A stretch of DNA of 64,000 nucleotides from Osedax fenrisi (taxonomy: Eukaryota > Annelida > Polychaeta > Sabellida > Siboglinidae). A program made the translations under genes and the position numbers. Under the pieces are notes generated by a model. It saw only the letters and a list, made by a program, of their open reading frames with translations. It searched no databases and had not been told where the DNA came from. The DNA is taken from assembly GCA_964019155.1 (NCBI GenBank), contig OZ025240.1:37083473-37147472 (forward strand), read 5' to 3'. The first letter of the stretch is position 1; each line of letters starts with the position of its first letter. Shown here one piece after another: positions 49,888 to 63,083 of the stretch.

Positions 49888-49913
49888 TAAATTCCTATTA
49901 CTAGGGAAAATTA

Positions 49914-50820
49914 ACCGGACACGGACAGTGCCTTAATACGGACACTCTCAGAATCTCAGAAACCATACATCCTATAAAAAAATATTCCTAATTATATAAA
50001 TAGTCTAACAAATTATTTTTATTTTTAATTATTCAAAATAGTCCTGATATATCCAATGAACTGATTTTTGTATAATGTTTTTAAATTTATGAAAAAAATG
50101 TCAATTTAACACCTTCTCAAGAATATAAAAATATAACGTTATAAAACATGAATATATATATATATATATTGTTAAAATAAAATAATATTATTAAAAACTA
50201 AAGCATACATAATTTCTATATTTGTTATCAAATATTAATTAAGAAAATTATAAGAATATATCTAGATGTCATATAGATATCCTCAATACGGACAGTGTCC
50301 GTCGGACACTCTAGGTGTAATAATACGGACACCCTATAACCAATCAACGCTCAGCATGTGAACTATTCTGATTTTCATAAAAATCGCGTCCGTTATAATA
50401 TTAATACCACCAATGAAGCTACATCTAAAAATATTATTTTTAGATAATTAACTTGTGTTATTAATTAATAAATAATAAACATAATACATTAATTACTAAC
50501 TAAACTGTATTAAATTATTCATAAAATTAATTATAAATAATGTAATTGTAATTTATCTGATTGGTTCATCAATAATATATAGTTTATCTAGTGATATATA
50601 GTGTATTCGTATTATAACAGAGAGTCCGTATTCGAACATGGGTACCGAATACGGACACCCCCTTTATCTATTGAATAAAAAGATTAAATATAATTTAAAA
50701 ATCACAATAATATCTATACTCATAAAATATTAATACACTGTAATTTTTGAATAAAAATATTGAATCATAAAATTTTAAGACCATATATTGTTAAAGTGTC
50801 CGTATTAGGATACTTTCCCC
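49914..50820. mobile_element. TIR element, 0.9 kb, non-autonomous (copy A)
   Basis: Left end GGGAAAATTAACCGGACACG, right end TCCGTATTAGGATACTTTCC then CC, inverted to each other (AGGGGAAAGTA-CC-AATACGGACA). TA flanks both ends. Internal GGACA/TGTCC motifs cluster near both termini, and TCCGTATTCG/CGAATACGGA forms an internal palindrome (50627-50657). There is no ORF. The whole element is homologous to 57843-58858. Confidence 0.85.
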
Positions 50821-51789
50821 TATAGGAATCTAGTTAACTTACGTTGTTGACGTAAGTTGAACGTAAGTTTAGATGTAAAATATAATATTAAAATATATAT
50901 TAGTATCTTATACGATGATGCTATAGAAAAGTATTAACTCATATATTATAATGTATTATATAATTTAATTTATTAATGCAAAATATTTTATTTTTATGAC
51001 AACCGCACTTTCACAAAGCATAACATACCTAAGTAAAATAGCAATTTCTATACTGAATCATAAATGCCAATAGGTATTTATAAAGTGCTTATTGCTTTAT
51101 AAATATTAAATAGTTTGTTATGAAACTTCCAAAATATGTTTATTATAATATTTATGAACTACTGTGAGCAATATATTAAAACTTTCAAAAATGGTCTACC
51201 ATATTCTATAGTTTGAGCATTTCTACTATAGCTATGTATATAAATGTATACATACTAACTGCATATATAGGTAGAAATATACAGATGAGTATACAGATAT
51301 AGAAGACATATAGTATAAATAAATAGATATAATTGTATAAATATAAATATATATATATACAATTTATAATATAATGGCCCCACTAAGGGATGCAATTTGT
51401 TATAATATTTCCATGGAAACGCTTAAAAGCAACATGGTCTCTGGTAAATAATACCTCCGGGGTATACTTATTATCATCTTATTATAACTTCGTATTCAAT
51501 TTAGTGTTATTGTTATTTTTGTTTTCTGTTGAATTGTTATATACAATAACAGCGTGTTCGTAATATATATTACGTATATATATACGTATATATACGTATA
51601 TATATATTCGTATATACGTATACACAACAGCGTATATGCTTGATTTATATGCATATTTGTTTTTATGTGTATTAGGTATATAATGCATGTTGTGAATTTC
51701 TTGGTATTAACTATAGTTAATATATAAGTATATAATTAATAAGTATATATAAATATATAAGTATATAATATATATATATATATATATAA

Positions 51790-53040
51790 GATAAGATAAG
51801 ATAAGATAAATTTTGTTATTGTAATAATTATAAAAGTAAAACAATAAACGGACAAATACAATAGTTAGAAGACTTTCGAGGTATTTGACCTTAATAATTC
51901 TAGTTGCATAATATATTATATAACAATTGTATTTTTTAAAGATATTTAAATATTTTTTTTTAAATAATAATATTAGCCATCACTTCGAACAAGTGATCAC
52001 TATAAGTAATTATTAGAATCAACAAATGAAGGAAGCTTCAGGGTTGACCATGCCCCATATGGGTTGACCAGACCCTGAGTATACCAAACTCTTTATTGTT
52101 ATCGTTTCAAACATGCATATGTATCATCCCATATAACCACAGTACATACTTGAACGAAGTTAAATAAACAGAGTGTATAACCTATATAATAATAATAATA
52201 ATAGCATATAACAAATAATAGCTCATTACAGCTTTGATGATCCATCGAGCATAAGTAGTAGCCAGTATTCTACATCCAGATTAACCAGGGAGAATATGAA
52301 ATGTGTATATATGTTAATAAAATTGAATATTGTTAGTAAAGGTTAAATTAATAAGACCAATATAAGAAATTTTTAACTTTGTAATGAATAACTTGATATT
52401 TTTTACCAATTTCATATTTGTATTGAGTTTATTCCATATGTTAATACTAACAAAATATACTGCATGTATACTAATATTTAATCTACATTTAGGAATAACA
52501 AATGCGTATGGGGTATCTAGGTCTAGTTAATGTATAAGTACTTTTGACAAATTTACGTAAGAGATTAGTGTTAGCATTATCAGTATAACTTATACTGTTT
52601 AAGCAATATATACATTTTTTAATAATGTTATATTAACTATATCACATAATTTTAAAATATTATGTCTTTTATAGATACAATAAATTTTAGATCTTAATGA
52701 ATTATACAGTAATAATAATGACTGTTTATCAATTTTATTTCTAAGTTTGTAAATTACTGATATTATTCTAGATAACTGAGTAGCTAATATTGTAATACGA
52801 AGTTTCCAGATGAGCCTATTATCAATAGTGATACCAAGAAATTTGAATTAATGAGTGCATTTAATAGGTAAGCCATTTAATGAAATGTTAAATGTATGAT
52901 GCTTATAAAGGCCAAAAGTCGTATACGACGTTTTATCTAAATGTAATGTTAGTTTATTAAAGCATAACCATGAATAGATGTAATCAATATATTTGTTAGA
53001 TTTTTTTTCCAATGTGTATATAATTTTGTAATACAATGTG
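51790..53040 (-). mobile_element. CR1-like RT C-terminal half, antisense, with (TTATC)n tail
   Basis: On the minus strand from 53036: SNKYIDYIYSWLCFNKLTLH, LDKTSYTTFGLYKHHTFN, then after a stop FKFLGITIDNRLIWKLRI, LSRIISVIYKLRNKIDKQSL and, near 52500, TPYAFVIPKCRLNISIHA...IWNKL. This is the region after the YADD box in CR1-type RTs. A (GATAA)4 run at 51788-51810 is the 3' tail in antisense. Frameshifted and 5'-truncated. Confidence 0.8.
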
Positions 53041-53143
53041 TAATATAAACTTAATACTATATATTATTAAATATATTTCAATTTTATATATTAGATATCT
53101 TTAATTTTATATAAGGATATATCCTAGGATAGTAGCTACTATA

Positions 53144-53176
<33 letters not shown>

Positions 53177-53229
53177 TTAGATATATTTACTTTTATATAG
53201 GGATATATCCTAGTATACTATATAGGGAG

Positions 53230-53773
53230 GGAAGGGGGTAATGGCCGATAATTAATATGCCTCAGAAGATTTCTATTTCGATAAATACTGAATTTTAGGC
53301 TCTTATTTTTTTGAATTAACTAGAAATCATATAGTTCTAGAATACTGTGATTTCACTTTTATATATAAAGTGTTTATCCTAATAATATAAACGTTTGATT
53401 AGGCATTACAAAAAGCACTAAAATAAGGCAAGGCCCTAGTAGTGGCCGCTAGTTCCAGAAAATGCGATAGGTGTCTCGTAATGTATTCGATTTATATTTT
53501 TTAATTATGTAATATTAAATAATTATATTTATGATGCATACGCACCTTATTTGATTCAATTACATGTATAAAAAGTTCTATATACAATATTTAGATAATC
53601 CAAATATCTATAATAAATTAGAGTAATTAATTATTATTTTAAAAAAAATTTACTATATATTATAGATATTTGGATGATCTAAATATTGTATATAGAACTT
53701 TTTATCCTATCAAGCACCATTTAAGCGTTAATTAAAACGGTCACTACTCCCTCCTCGGCCACTACCCCCTTCC
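53230..53773. mobile_element. TIR element with nested inner inverted repeat
   Basis: Outer TIR GGAAGGGGGTAATGGCCGA (53230-53248) matches the reverse complement of 53755-53773 with one mismatch. A second, inner inverted pair of ~45 bp lies at 53569-53612 and 53660-53703 (AGTTCTATATACAATATTTA...). Another GTAGTGGCCG motif occurs at 53440. No ORF. Confidence 0.82.
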
Positions 53774-53832
53774 ATCTCCTACATATTACACATTGTACAT
53801 ATATGATCATTATCTATACATTTTGTAGAGTG

Positions 53833-53836
<4 letters not shown>

Positions 53837-53896
<60 letters not shown>
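53837..53896. repeat. (TA)n microsatellite
   Basis: About 29 TA units. Confidence 0.95.
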
Positions 53897-53898
<2 letters not shown>

Positions 53899-53999
53899 TG
53901 TAATCTCAAAATGTTGAGAATATTTAAAAAAATTAAAAAAATAAATAATTAAATGAATTAAATTGTCAACAAAAAGTCGTAACTTCTTCTTGAACATGT

Positions 54000-54423
54000 A
54001 AGGACTCCTAATGAGTATAACATTAGAATAACGGCGTAATATCTTGGATATATATATATATTATTGGATTATTAATATACTAATAGTCTGTCTACTTGCC
54101 CTACTTGTTCGTAGACCACTAACCTTCATATCGCTTAGCCACCGTATACGGTATACATGTATACATGTATTACTTATCTCATATAATACAATACAATTTG
54201 ATAACATACTTGCAATGAACTAAGAAATATTGGTTACAATGTTGATAATATATTAAAAAGAGATCAACAATATTAATACATGGAAATCTCTATAGAAATT
54301 GGAGATATATCTCCAATTACTCGCTCCTTTCATTCACATACATCAGCTATTGTAATACCAGGGACTATATTGTAACTCCCTAGTAATACCCGCTAACTCA
54401 TTAACAATTGCCACTCTTAACTT

Positions 54424-54464
<41 letters not shown>

Positions 54465-54640
54465 ATCTATTATTATATATTGTTTAATATAGTAAATACA
54501 ATAGTATATACAGTATATAGTATATACAATATATTGTATTTTATAATTAGTAATACCTTATTACATTACTGACAGAAGGATATCATGTAGCCTATATAGA
54601 CTATGTTAACACATATATTATAGTTTCATGCATACACTGT
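54000..54640. other. AT-rich intergenic sequence
   Basis: (TA)n at 54427-54460 and short TATAC/TATAG motifs. Nothing recognised. Confidence 0.5.
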
Positions 54641-55110
54641 TAAAAATGAGGGTACTGCAAGTACCTTTTTAGGGTGTAAGTAGTGTCCCCATAGCTGTAC
54701 CCTAATTAGGGTAACATTTGAATAAATACGATTAGTACCCTAAAATTGATCAAACTGTACCCTAAAGAATGTTAACTGGTTGTACCCTAATGTAATTGTA
54801 TGATATGTACAATAATTGAATTGTATGAAATGCAAATATAATAATCACGTACCCTAATATTTAACATAGCTGTACCCTAATAAATAAATATATATAGAGT
54901 GTACCCTAGTGCATTTAACAGTCATGCACCCTAATATTTAATATATATGTACCCTAAAAATATGTATATTGTACCCTAGTGAGTTTAAAAGTCGTGTACC
55001 TTATTTAGGGTATATGGTAAATTATTGTGATATTTTAACGATTTGTACCCTATAGGATATTTATATATAAATTGAATTCGCTATACCCTAATTTGTAATA
55101 GTACATATAA
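54640..55110. repeat. Dispersed array of GTACCCTAA motifs
   Basis: About thirteen ACCCTA(A/G/T) motifs, mostly as GTACCCTAA and in one orientation, spaced irregularly about 20-70 bp apart in AT-rich filler. One site forms the palindrome TACCCTAATTAGGGTA (54698-54713). The core equals one telomere-type heptamer, but the motifs are not adjacent, so this is not a telomere tract. Confidence 0.8.
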
Positions 55111-55114
55111 GTAT

Positions 55115-55183
<69 letters not shown>

Positions 55184-55341
55184 CTAAGATTATATTTGGT
55201 AATAAACTATAGGACCATACACTTTTAGTTATATTACGTAATGGTATGCAAAAGTTATCGTTACATTGTTAACTCTACGAAAAGTTTGTATATACTTATG
55301 ACGATGATATTGTTAGCCTATAATTGGCTTAGATTAGTGCT

Positions 55342-55758
55342 TCAATACGATATAGACATAGCGAAGCTCTCTCGCACTCTCTCGTACGCGTTCATCAACT
55401 TCGAGAAAGAACGAGTCTCCGCGAGAATTTCGTGCCGTCGAGATAACGCGAGATCGGCCGCGAGAATACCAGGTAGTGCGTCGTAATGCCCACAGGGAGC
55501 GCGGTACTCCCTAGAATCGCGGGCGTATTGCGGGCGTATCGCGCGACTCCCCACTTCCCGACGGTATTTCCCGGCCCGGCTCCCTATTACCAGTGAACCG
55601 CCGCCAACGTCTAGCACCGGAACCGCCATTAGAACCGCAGTGGTCAACAGTCGAGTACAGAGGTCAAGGTCGTAGCTATGCATAAACTCAGAACCGACCA
55701 GGACAATAATGATTCCGATGAAACAGTCGTTAGTAGGCGTAGTATTGTCCGAGCCCAT
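55342..55758 (-). CDS. GC-rich ORF, possible first coding exon, unknown function
   Basis: A 138-codon open frame from ATG at 55758, in the only GC- and CpG-rich block of this part of the window. The first ~60 residues are partly hydrophobic (CFIGIIIVLVGS, LLTTAVLMAVPVL), so a membrane segment or signal anchor is possible. The rest is Arg-rich and may simply be read-through of CpG-rich DNA beyond a splice donor (candidate CTG|GTAATA near 55590). No family was recognised. The block may instead be a CpG-island promoter for a gene on either strand. Confidence 0.25.
   Translation of the reverse strand: MGSDNTTPTNDCFIGIIIVLVGSEFMHSYDLDLCTRLLTTAVLMAVPVLDVGGGSLVIGSRAGKYRREVGSRAIRPQYARDSREYRAPCGHYDALPGILAADLALSRRHEILAETRSFSKLMNAYERVRESFAMSISY
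55370..55640. promoter_or_regulatory. CpG-rich block, promoter-like
   Basis: Dense CpG (TCGCGGGCGTATTGCGGGCG, GCGCGACTCC, GGCCCGGCTCC) with repeated TCTCG/CTCTCTCGC at the edge, in AT-rich surroundings. No TATA or initiator can be assigned with confidence. Confidence 0.4.
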
Positions 55759-55759
55759 C

Positions 55760-56355
55760 GGGCCTACACTGTAAACTATAGGATATATCTATTGTTTCGA
55801 GTGTTTCAGGCCTAAGGCATATCTACCGAGTATACTGGGCATATAGCATATAACCATCGTAATATATATAGACATTATTCCTCTTATATCGAGCCTTTAG
55901 GATAGGATATATACATCAGGCTAAAGCTATTATAATAGAAAAGTCAGATGCATTCCTCTAAAATAGTTGTATTCGAGTACATGTAATAAATACATAAACG
56001 GGCAACAACAACAGAAAATAGTCATATTATTTTGAAGCCCTTTAGAAGAAAATATTATATAAATATCATTATAATTTAACAGAACAAAAAATTAAAATCT
56101 TCTAATATTATTATTATTATTAGTATTATGTACACTGTAAATTATACAGTGTACAACGTATATGTACAACCGTATACGTGCGTATGGGTATTTCTATGCG
56201 TATATATATATAATAACTTATATATAATCTTATATATAGCTCATATATATAGTTCATATATATATAGCCTATAGGCGTATCTATAGATATTATAAGAGAT
56301 ATGCTTCCTGCATTATAGGGTCTGCATTCCTCGTAAGCAAGGCAATATTAACCAT

Positions 56356-56391
<36 letters not shown>

Positions 56392-57842
56392 ACTTTCATT
56401 AAATATGACAGATGAGAAAGTAGCCTGTATATAGTCATGTTACCAGTATATTATATACTACTATACCTACTTCTAGATCAGTATTCTGATACGGAAATAC
56501 CTACCGTACCTATAATAGATTTGTTCCATATGTGGTAAGCGGCAATATTTACAGTGTGTGTGTATGTGTATGTGTATACGGGTACGTCGTACACTGTACA
56601 TGTTTGTTTGTGTGTGTGTATGCATATAAAACTTATATTATACTATATAGTTATTTATATTAACAATTTATATATATATACATCATGTACACATCTCATA
56701 CAATGTGCAGTATTTTCATGCTGTAATAATGGCATACAATATACATGATGTTCATGCTGTAAATGGTGTGCGTGGCATACAATGTACATGATGTTTATGT
56801 TATAGTTATATACTAGTATATTTGTATCTAAAGATGTATAACTATATACTATATAGATACAAAGTATATATTGTTAAAACTTGACTTGTTCACCCGATGG
56901 AGGTGTATAAGTTATACATCATTAAACTGAATACATGCTTGTGTATAATATAGTATATATATATATATATAATGTATGTATATATATATACTGGTCAATG
57001 ACCTATATTCAAGTTTTAATATCCGTGTCTAGCCTATAGGAAATACTGATCACAAACACGTGTATTCTCCCGCATGCATGCATGCATTAGTGATCGATGA
57101 TTGGTCAATCCCGCAGCACCAGAAGCTTACGTAATTAATGTAACGTCAATTTTTCTCGTATTATCGGTAACTATTATCAAGGCCTCCTACAGCCTCAGTA
57201 TTGTAGACTGACATTTGTGGGAAGGACATCGAGCTAATATGATATAAACAACCATGACGAGTTATCCTATAAATCACGTATATGTTATTATTATGCGATG
57301 TGAGATTCATTACTTATAGATTAGTATTGGAGAACTAAATACTTTAAGAAATAACTAATTTAAATATTATAGTTTACTATAAACTTTTATATTTATATTA
57401 TTAATATGATATATTCATATATTTATATGAGTAGATTCAACTCCAGATATATCACATGTATATCAGTTAACAATCATCGTCATATATACCGAGGAAGGTA
57501 TGCTTATTAAATGAATCTTGACGTTTGCAGGGATTCATTCTCACACTAGTAAATATGTCGCTAATATTTTATAGAAATTTTTAAAATAATAATAAAATAT
57601 AAAAGTTTATAGAGCTACAAATTATGATAATGCCAGCAATATGTCTGGAAGATTCAATGAAATACGGGATATCATAATAAATCATAGTCCATTGGCAATA
57701 CATATTCCTTAAATATTGTTGCAAAATATCGTTGAATCTTCGACAATGATAGTACAATTTTTTGTTTTAAAAATATATATAATTTATTTAAACCACCTAC
57801 ATATAGAATATAATCTATACAATATATATATATATATATTAT
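55760..57842. other. AT-rich intergenic sequence
   Basis: No gene recognised. (TA)n at 56356-56387, a (GCAT)n palindrome near 57072, and near-duplicate ATACAATGTACATGATGTT motifs at 56730-56795. Confidence 0.45.
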
Positions 57843-58858
57843 AGGATAAAGTAACCGAATACGGACAGTGCCCGAATACTGACACTCTCAGTATATCTGA
57901 AACCATAAATCCTACAAAAAAATGTTTAATGAATAAAATATTCATAATTATATAAATAGTCTAAAAAAGTATTTTTTATTTTGTGATTATACAAAATATT
58001 GCTGATATATCCAATAAACTGATTTTTTATTACAATTTTAAATTTATTAAATACAAATGTCAACTTAAAACCTTCTCAAGAATATACAAATGATTAAATT
58101 AAAAAAATAACAATATATTATTAAAATCTAAAATATTCTAAACATTGTATACATACATATTATATTTATTATAAAATATTAATTAAGTTATAAGCATTTA
58201 TCTAGAGGTCATATACGTCCCTAATACGGACACTCTATAACCAATCAGCGCGCAGCGTATGAAATTTTATGATTTTCATATAAATCGCGTGCGTTATAAT
58301 ATTAATACTACCAATAAAGCTAAATCTAAAATGTGTATTATTAAGATACTTAAATTGTATTATTGATTGATTCATCAATAATATATAGTTTATCTAATGG
58401 TACATAGGGTATCCGTATTATAACATAGGGTGTCCGTATTCATACACTGGTATCGACCACAACGAACAATACATAAATACAAACTAAATATACCAATAAC
58501 TTTATCACTAAATAAAAAACAGGAATCTCCTTTTTCTATAATATCACCTAAACTATGGAACTCCCTACCTCACTCAATTAGATCTATAGTTTTCGACCAC
58601 ACCTTTAAAGTCAAATTGAAAACATATCTATTTAATATAGCTTATAATAATTAATATACGATACACCGCCGAAAACTCATTACTGATGTTGATCGCAGTG
58701 TCTAAACAAATTGGTTACAAGGTTACAAGGTTACCGAATACGGACATCTATGTAATTAAAAGATTAAATAAAATTTTCAAATCACAATAATATAATATTA
58801 ATATATTGTATGTTAAGACCATTTATTGTTAAAATGTACGTATTAGGTTACTTTCCCC
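57843..58858. mobile_element. TIR element, 1.0 kb, non-autonomous (copy B)
   Basis: Collinear with copy A at 49914-50820: left end AGGATAAAGTAACCGAATAC, right end GTATTAGGTTACTTTCCCC. It is interrupted at about 58450-58728 by a retrotransposon fragment, placed at the internal TCCGTATTCG/CGAATACGGA palindrome. Without the insert its length is close to copy A. Confidence 0.85.
58450..58728 (+). mobile_element. CR1-type retrotransposon 3' fragment nested in TIR element
   Basis: The + frame reads IISPKLWNSLPHSIRSIVFD then HTFKVKLKTYLFNIAYNN and stop, the hallmark C-terminus of CR1-type ORF2. It ends in GGTTACAAGGTTACAAGGTTAC, an octamer tail as in CR1 elements. Only the last ~65 codons are present, which fits a strongly 5'-truncated insertion. 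Confidence 0.82.
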
Positions 58859-58859
58859 T

Positions 58860-59437
58860 GAATATAAACTTCTAGATTAAGTTAAGGAATAGAAGTATTA
58901 TTAATTATCAGATATAATATATAATATGGTCATCGCAAATAGGTACTATTAGTGCACTCTCCTGTAGATTTCCGATAAGTTAAAAAGTTATATCTCATAT
59001 TATAAGAGATAAAACATTACTTAAATTAAAATAATAGAACCATTGTATTTATTAAATATAATTCAATAATTTAAATTTATTATGTATAAATTTATACTTC
59101 AATATTATGCAAAACATGGAGCCTATAGCTTTTTAGACTAAAGTCTACCAGCGAAGTGTTAATCAAGTTCAATTTTGATAATGGCGATAATAAATTATAT
59201 TGATACACTCTCTAAATATATAGGCGAGAAAATTAATGTTTATGTTATGATTATTAGAGTATACAAACAACACAATATATGATGATGATACGTTATAATA
59301 CATGCTAAAATATGGAATATTGATATCATATGAGAAGTTCAAAAGTAATTACTTTCAATAAATAACTGACAATTTAATTTATATATAAAAGATAATTGTA
59401 TAATTATTATTAATTATATTATATACATTATTAATAA

Positions 59438-59485
<48 letters not shown>

Positions 59486-60336
59486 CAGAATTTTCTATGA
59501 AATAATATGACAATATAAATAATTTCAAGTCAGGAAATATAATATTTAAAATCAAAGTTAATTAATGAATTTATACTATATATTTGAATCATTTTGTAGA
59601 GAGAAAATCTAGTAAAATACATATTTAATCATACTTATATCATTTTTATTTTTAATTAATAATTTTACAACTTATAAAATATTATATTGCAATGACGAGT
59701 CATTCATAATTTTCATTTATAAACAAATTTATATTTTTTTATCTAAAAAATACTTAATTATCTAAAAAATTATCTATAAAAATGTATACTATCATTCACC
59801 TATCTGTTAATGTAAAAATATAACCTAAATTGTTTATATTTATAATTATAAATGATATTAATAACACATACTATTACAAATAAACATTCATCATAGTACA
59901 ATACAAATACTTAACTAAACGTTGATTGTCATTTATTTAGTATTTTAATTTGGTGAACTGTATTCTACTAAAAAGTCGTGAAATATTGTATTATTTAATA
60001 TAAATTATTTCAATTAGTGTATGTTTATATGACATACACATTCGTAGATATTCCGTTTTTTTAATAGTATAATTTAATAATTATAATATTATATCATGTT
60101 TCTATCATTATTAATAGTGTGTTGTAATTATGTATAATTTTATGTTACTTTTATTTTAAAAATAATATTTATTTTATAAATAAAAAAATGGTCGTTTTAT
60201 AGAATGATGTATTATTATTATATATTTATTTGAAAAAATTATATTTAAAATCATTAAAGTGGGAGAGTTTTAAAAAATGTTGGTTTTTCTTATCAATTGA
60301 TATGAAATCGTGCGAAACCCCCTTGTTTAATATACG

Positions 60337-60388
<52 letters not shown>

Positions 60389-60599
60389 TGCATAGTTATA
60401 GATATATTAGTCATTACTTGAATGATATTAATATGTTATACAAATCTTATAAATAAAAAAAATATTTTGTACAGGGTATACCACCATCTCATAAAGGAAT
60501 ATCAATATTTTATATCAATAATTAATAAATATAGTCCTATAAAAGATTCTATATATAGCATATATACTATATTATTAGTATTGGTGTACATATTTTTAG

Positions 60600-60637
<38 letters not shown>

Positions 60638-61220
60638 ATATACAGTGAAGGAATAATATAATGATAAGGGGCATATATCACTGATAACGTGTTGATATTA
60701 TCATCGTGATTTATATACATGATATATATATATAGATATATTATTTATTTATACACACATATAACAAAGATAGTTATAATTTGTATTTTAGTAAAATAAT
60801 AATACATAAATAAATAAACGATAAAATAATATATAAGTAAAATATATATATAAATATATATATATATATAATAAATATAATTTTTCTTTAAATTATATAT
60901 GTATTACTCATATTTATATTACTCATAATTACGTGAATAAAGTTTTAATAATTATTAATAATGCATACTTCTTTCGATTGAGAAGGTAATCGGACATTAT
61001 AACCCTTAAAGGGTGATCACAATATTAAAAGATAATGATAGTTTGTATCTTATAAGATCTATATATAGAGATTTGAATTCTAAGAACAATACAATTCTCT
61101 AATTTTATTTTTATTTAGTTTTAGATATTGTATCAAGGTTTCGTAAAAATATCAAAATAAATTTTTCAGAAATAAATATTTCCAATTTTACCCATTTTAC
61201 CCCATGACTCTAGATTGCGC
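58860..61220. other. AT-rich intergenic sequence
   Basis: No gene or element recognised. (TA)n tracts at 59445-59480, 60339-60385 and 60606-60631. Confidence 0.45.
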
Positions 61221-61225
61221 AGATC

Positions 61226-61239
61226 TATTATTATTATTT

Positions 61240-61306
<67 letters not shown>
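61226..61306 (+). repeat. (ATT)n microsatellite
   Basis: About 25 TTA units with one TTTGTA interruption near the left end. Confidence 0.95.
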
Positions 61307-61307
<1 letters not shown>

Positions 61308-61309
61308 TT

Positions 61310-62650
61310 ATTTAAAACTTTTATATTTATTATTTTAAATTGTTCATCTGTATATCAACCTATTACTAATTAGTATATGATCAATATGAACAATATTGTT
61401 ATAAATTAAAAAAAATAAAATAAAAATTATCAAAATTTCTAGGAAAAAAGCCATTTTTTTTGCAAAAATGATTATTAAGAAAAACTGAATAATTTTTTAT
61501 AAATAATTGTTTATTTAGCTTTTATAACATATATATATTTTTTACATTTTACTTATATTGTAATTGGAAAAACAAGTATTTTTGCCTTCCTGGAAAATCC
61601 TCGCAATTTCTAGGATTTTTTCCTTATAAATTTAATTTTGTAATATTTTATTATATATTTATATGATAAACAATTTGCTAATGTTTCATCTAAATATAAT
61701 AATTATTTGTGTTTTAATTCCAATATTTATATAGATATTTTAAAAACAATGTAAATCGTATCTTTTTCAATGCAAATTATACTTAATCTTAAAATCACGG
61801 GCGACACATCAAAAATTGTTCAAATGTGGCAAAAAAATTGTGTAACTTACTTTTTATTTTATTCTCTAGAAGATATTTACTAGAGCGTTTTGTATACTTA
61901 AAAATGTCACAAATTTCGGTTCATATGATCACCCTTACCGGACAACTTCCGGCGGACGTTGATATATCGGAAGTAGTGCACCCTCTATAGTGTTGTGCCT
62001 ATAGGTATGTGTACCTAAGCTCTTTGTGTAGGCTATAGCAGTGAACAAGTGTATTAATTGCAATCAGTTCATTACTAGAATAGGTAGTACATTATATATG
62101 TATATATATATAATATATAATATATAATATATTATATATATATATATACATGTGTATAATTACGTATATATAACTTATTGATTTGGCTGCATAACAGTAT
62201 ATGTATCTACGATGAAACTCTTGTTAACATTTACCTATTGTCATTCTATATTTAGACGTTACGTGCGTCCACGTGTTCCTATAGGAATAGCTCTGTTATG
62301 TCCCTCTTCCCCCGCTTTATCACTCCCCATCTACTGTCCAATCAATCTCAACCCTCGACCTATATGCATGTGCATATATCATGGTATGTTTACATTCTAT
62401 ATATACGTTTATATATATATATATATATATATATAAATGAACTAATTCTCTAATTATTTGCGATCTCTTTAGATCCGTGCTTTTATCATTAAAACTCTAG
62501 TTTCTCCTATATACAACGACAAGGTTTCACGCGCTATGTTATTGAATTCATCGCTAAGGAATTTTCCTAGGAAATGTAAAGTTTACATCTTTGTTAAATA
62601 ACGAATTTAACATGGCGAAGTATCAGTTAGATATTTCAAATATTCTCGCA
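61310..62650. other. AT-rich intergenic sequence
   Basis: No gene recognised. The 62240-62350 patch is less AT-rich and open for 74 codons but matches nothing known and runs into (TA)n. Confidence 0.4.
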
Positions 62651-62656
62651 TGAGTA

Positions 62657-62658
<2 letters not shown>

Positions 62659-62712
<54 letters not shown>
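62659..62712. repeat. (TA)n microsatellite
   Basis: About 26 TA units. Confidence 0.95.
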
Positions 62713-62714
<2 letters not shown>

Positions 62715-63083
62715 TTATATAACAATGTTATGGTTTAGCTAACATTCAAGTATATTTACCGTAGTAACAACCGTAGTAACCCTGCAGGGGATATACACCA
62801 TGTGGGTATTTCGTTCAACCTATACCGCACATATACGTACGTACTTACACAGGTGCTTACACACGCCGTGCGCATACCAATACGCACACGAGTACGCGTG
62901 CACTCTATTTCACGATATCGCACAGTGTGTGTGGGTGTTAGTGTATGGTGTACGGTGTATACACATATATGTGTGTGTGCGTCGAAGAAAATAAACGAAT
63001 AATAATATATTTTAAATTAATAAATTATATCGATAACATATATTCGAAATTCGTATTACGAATACAGTCTTCATTTAAAAATA

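Noticed and set aside
53779..53997. Minus-strand FKKKLRLF ORF as a retrotransposon end
   Set aside because: The similarity is limited to a few basic residues, and the rest is AT-biased low complexity.
54640..55110. Interstitial telomere tract
   Set aside because: The ACCCTAA motifs are separated by 20-70 bp of unrelated sequence rather than being in tandem.
61000..61936. Possible 0.9-kb TIR element (AAGGGTGATCA ends)
   Set aside because: Only about 11-12 bp of inverted match and no target duplication; chance cannot be excluded.
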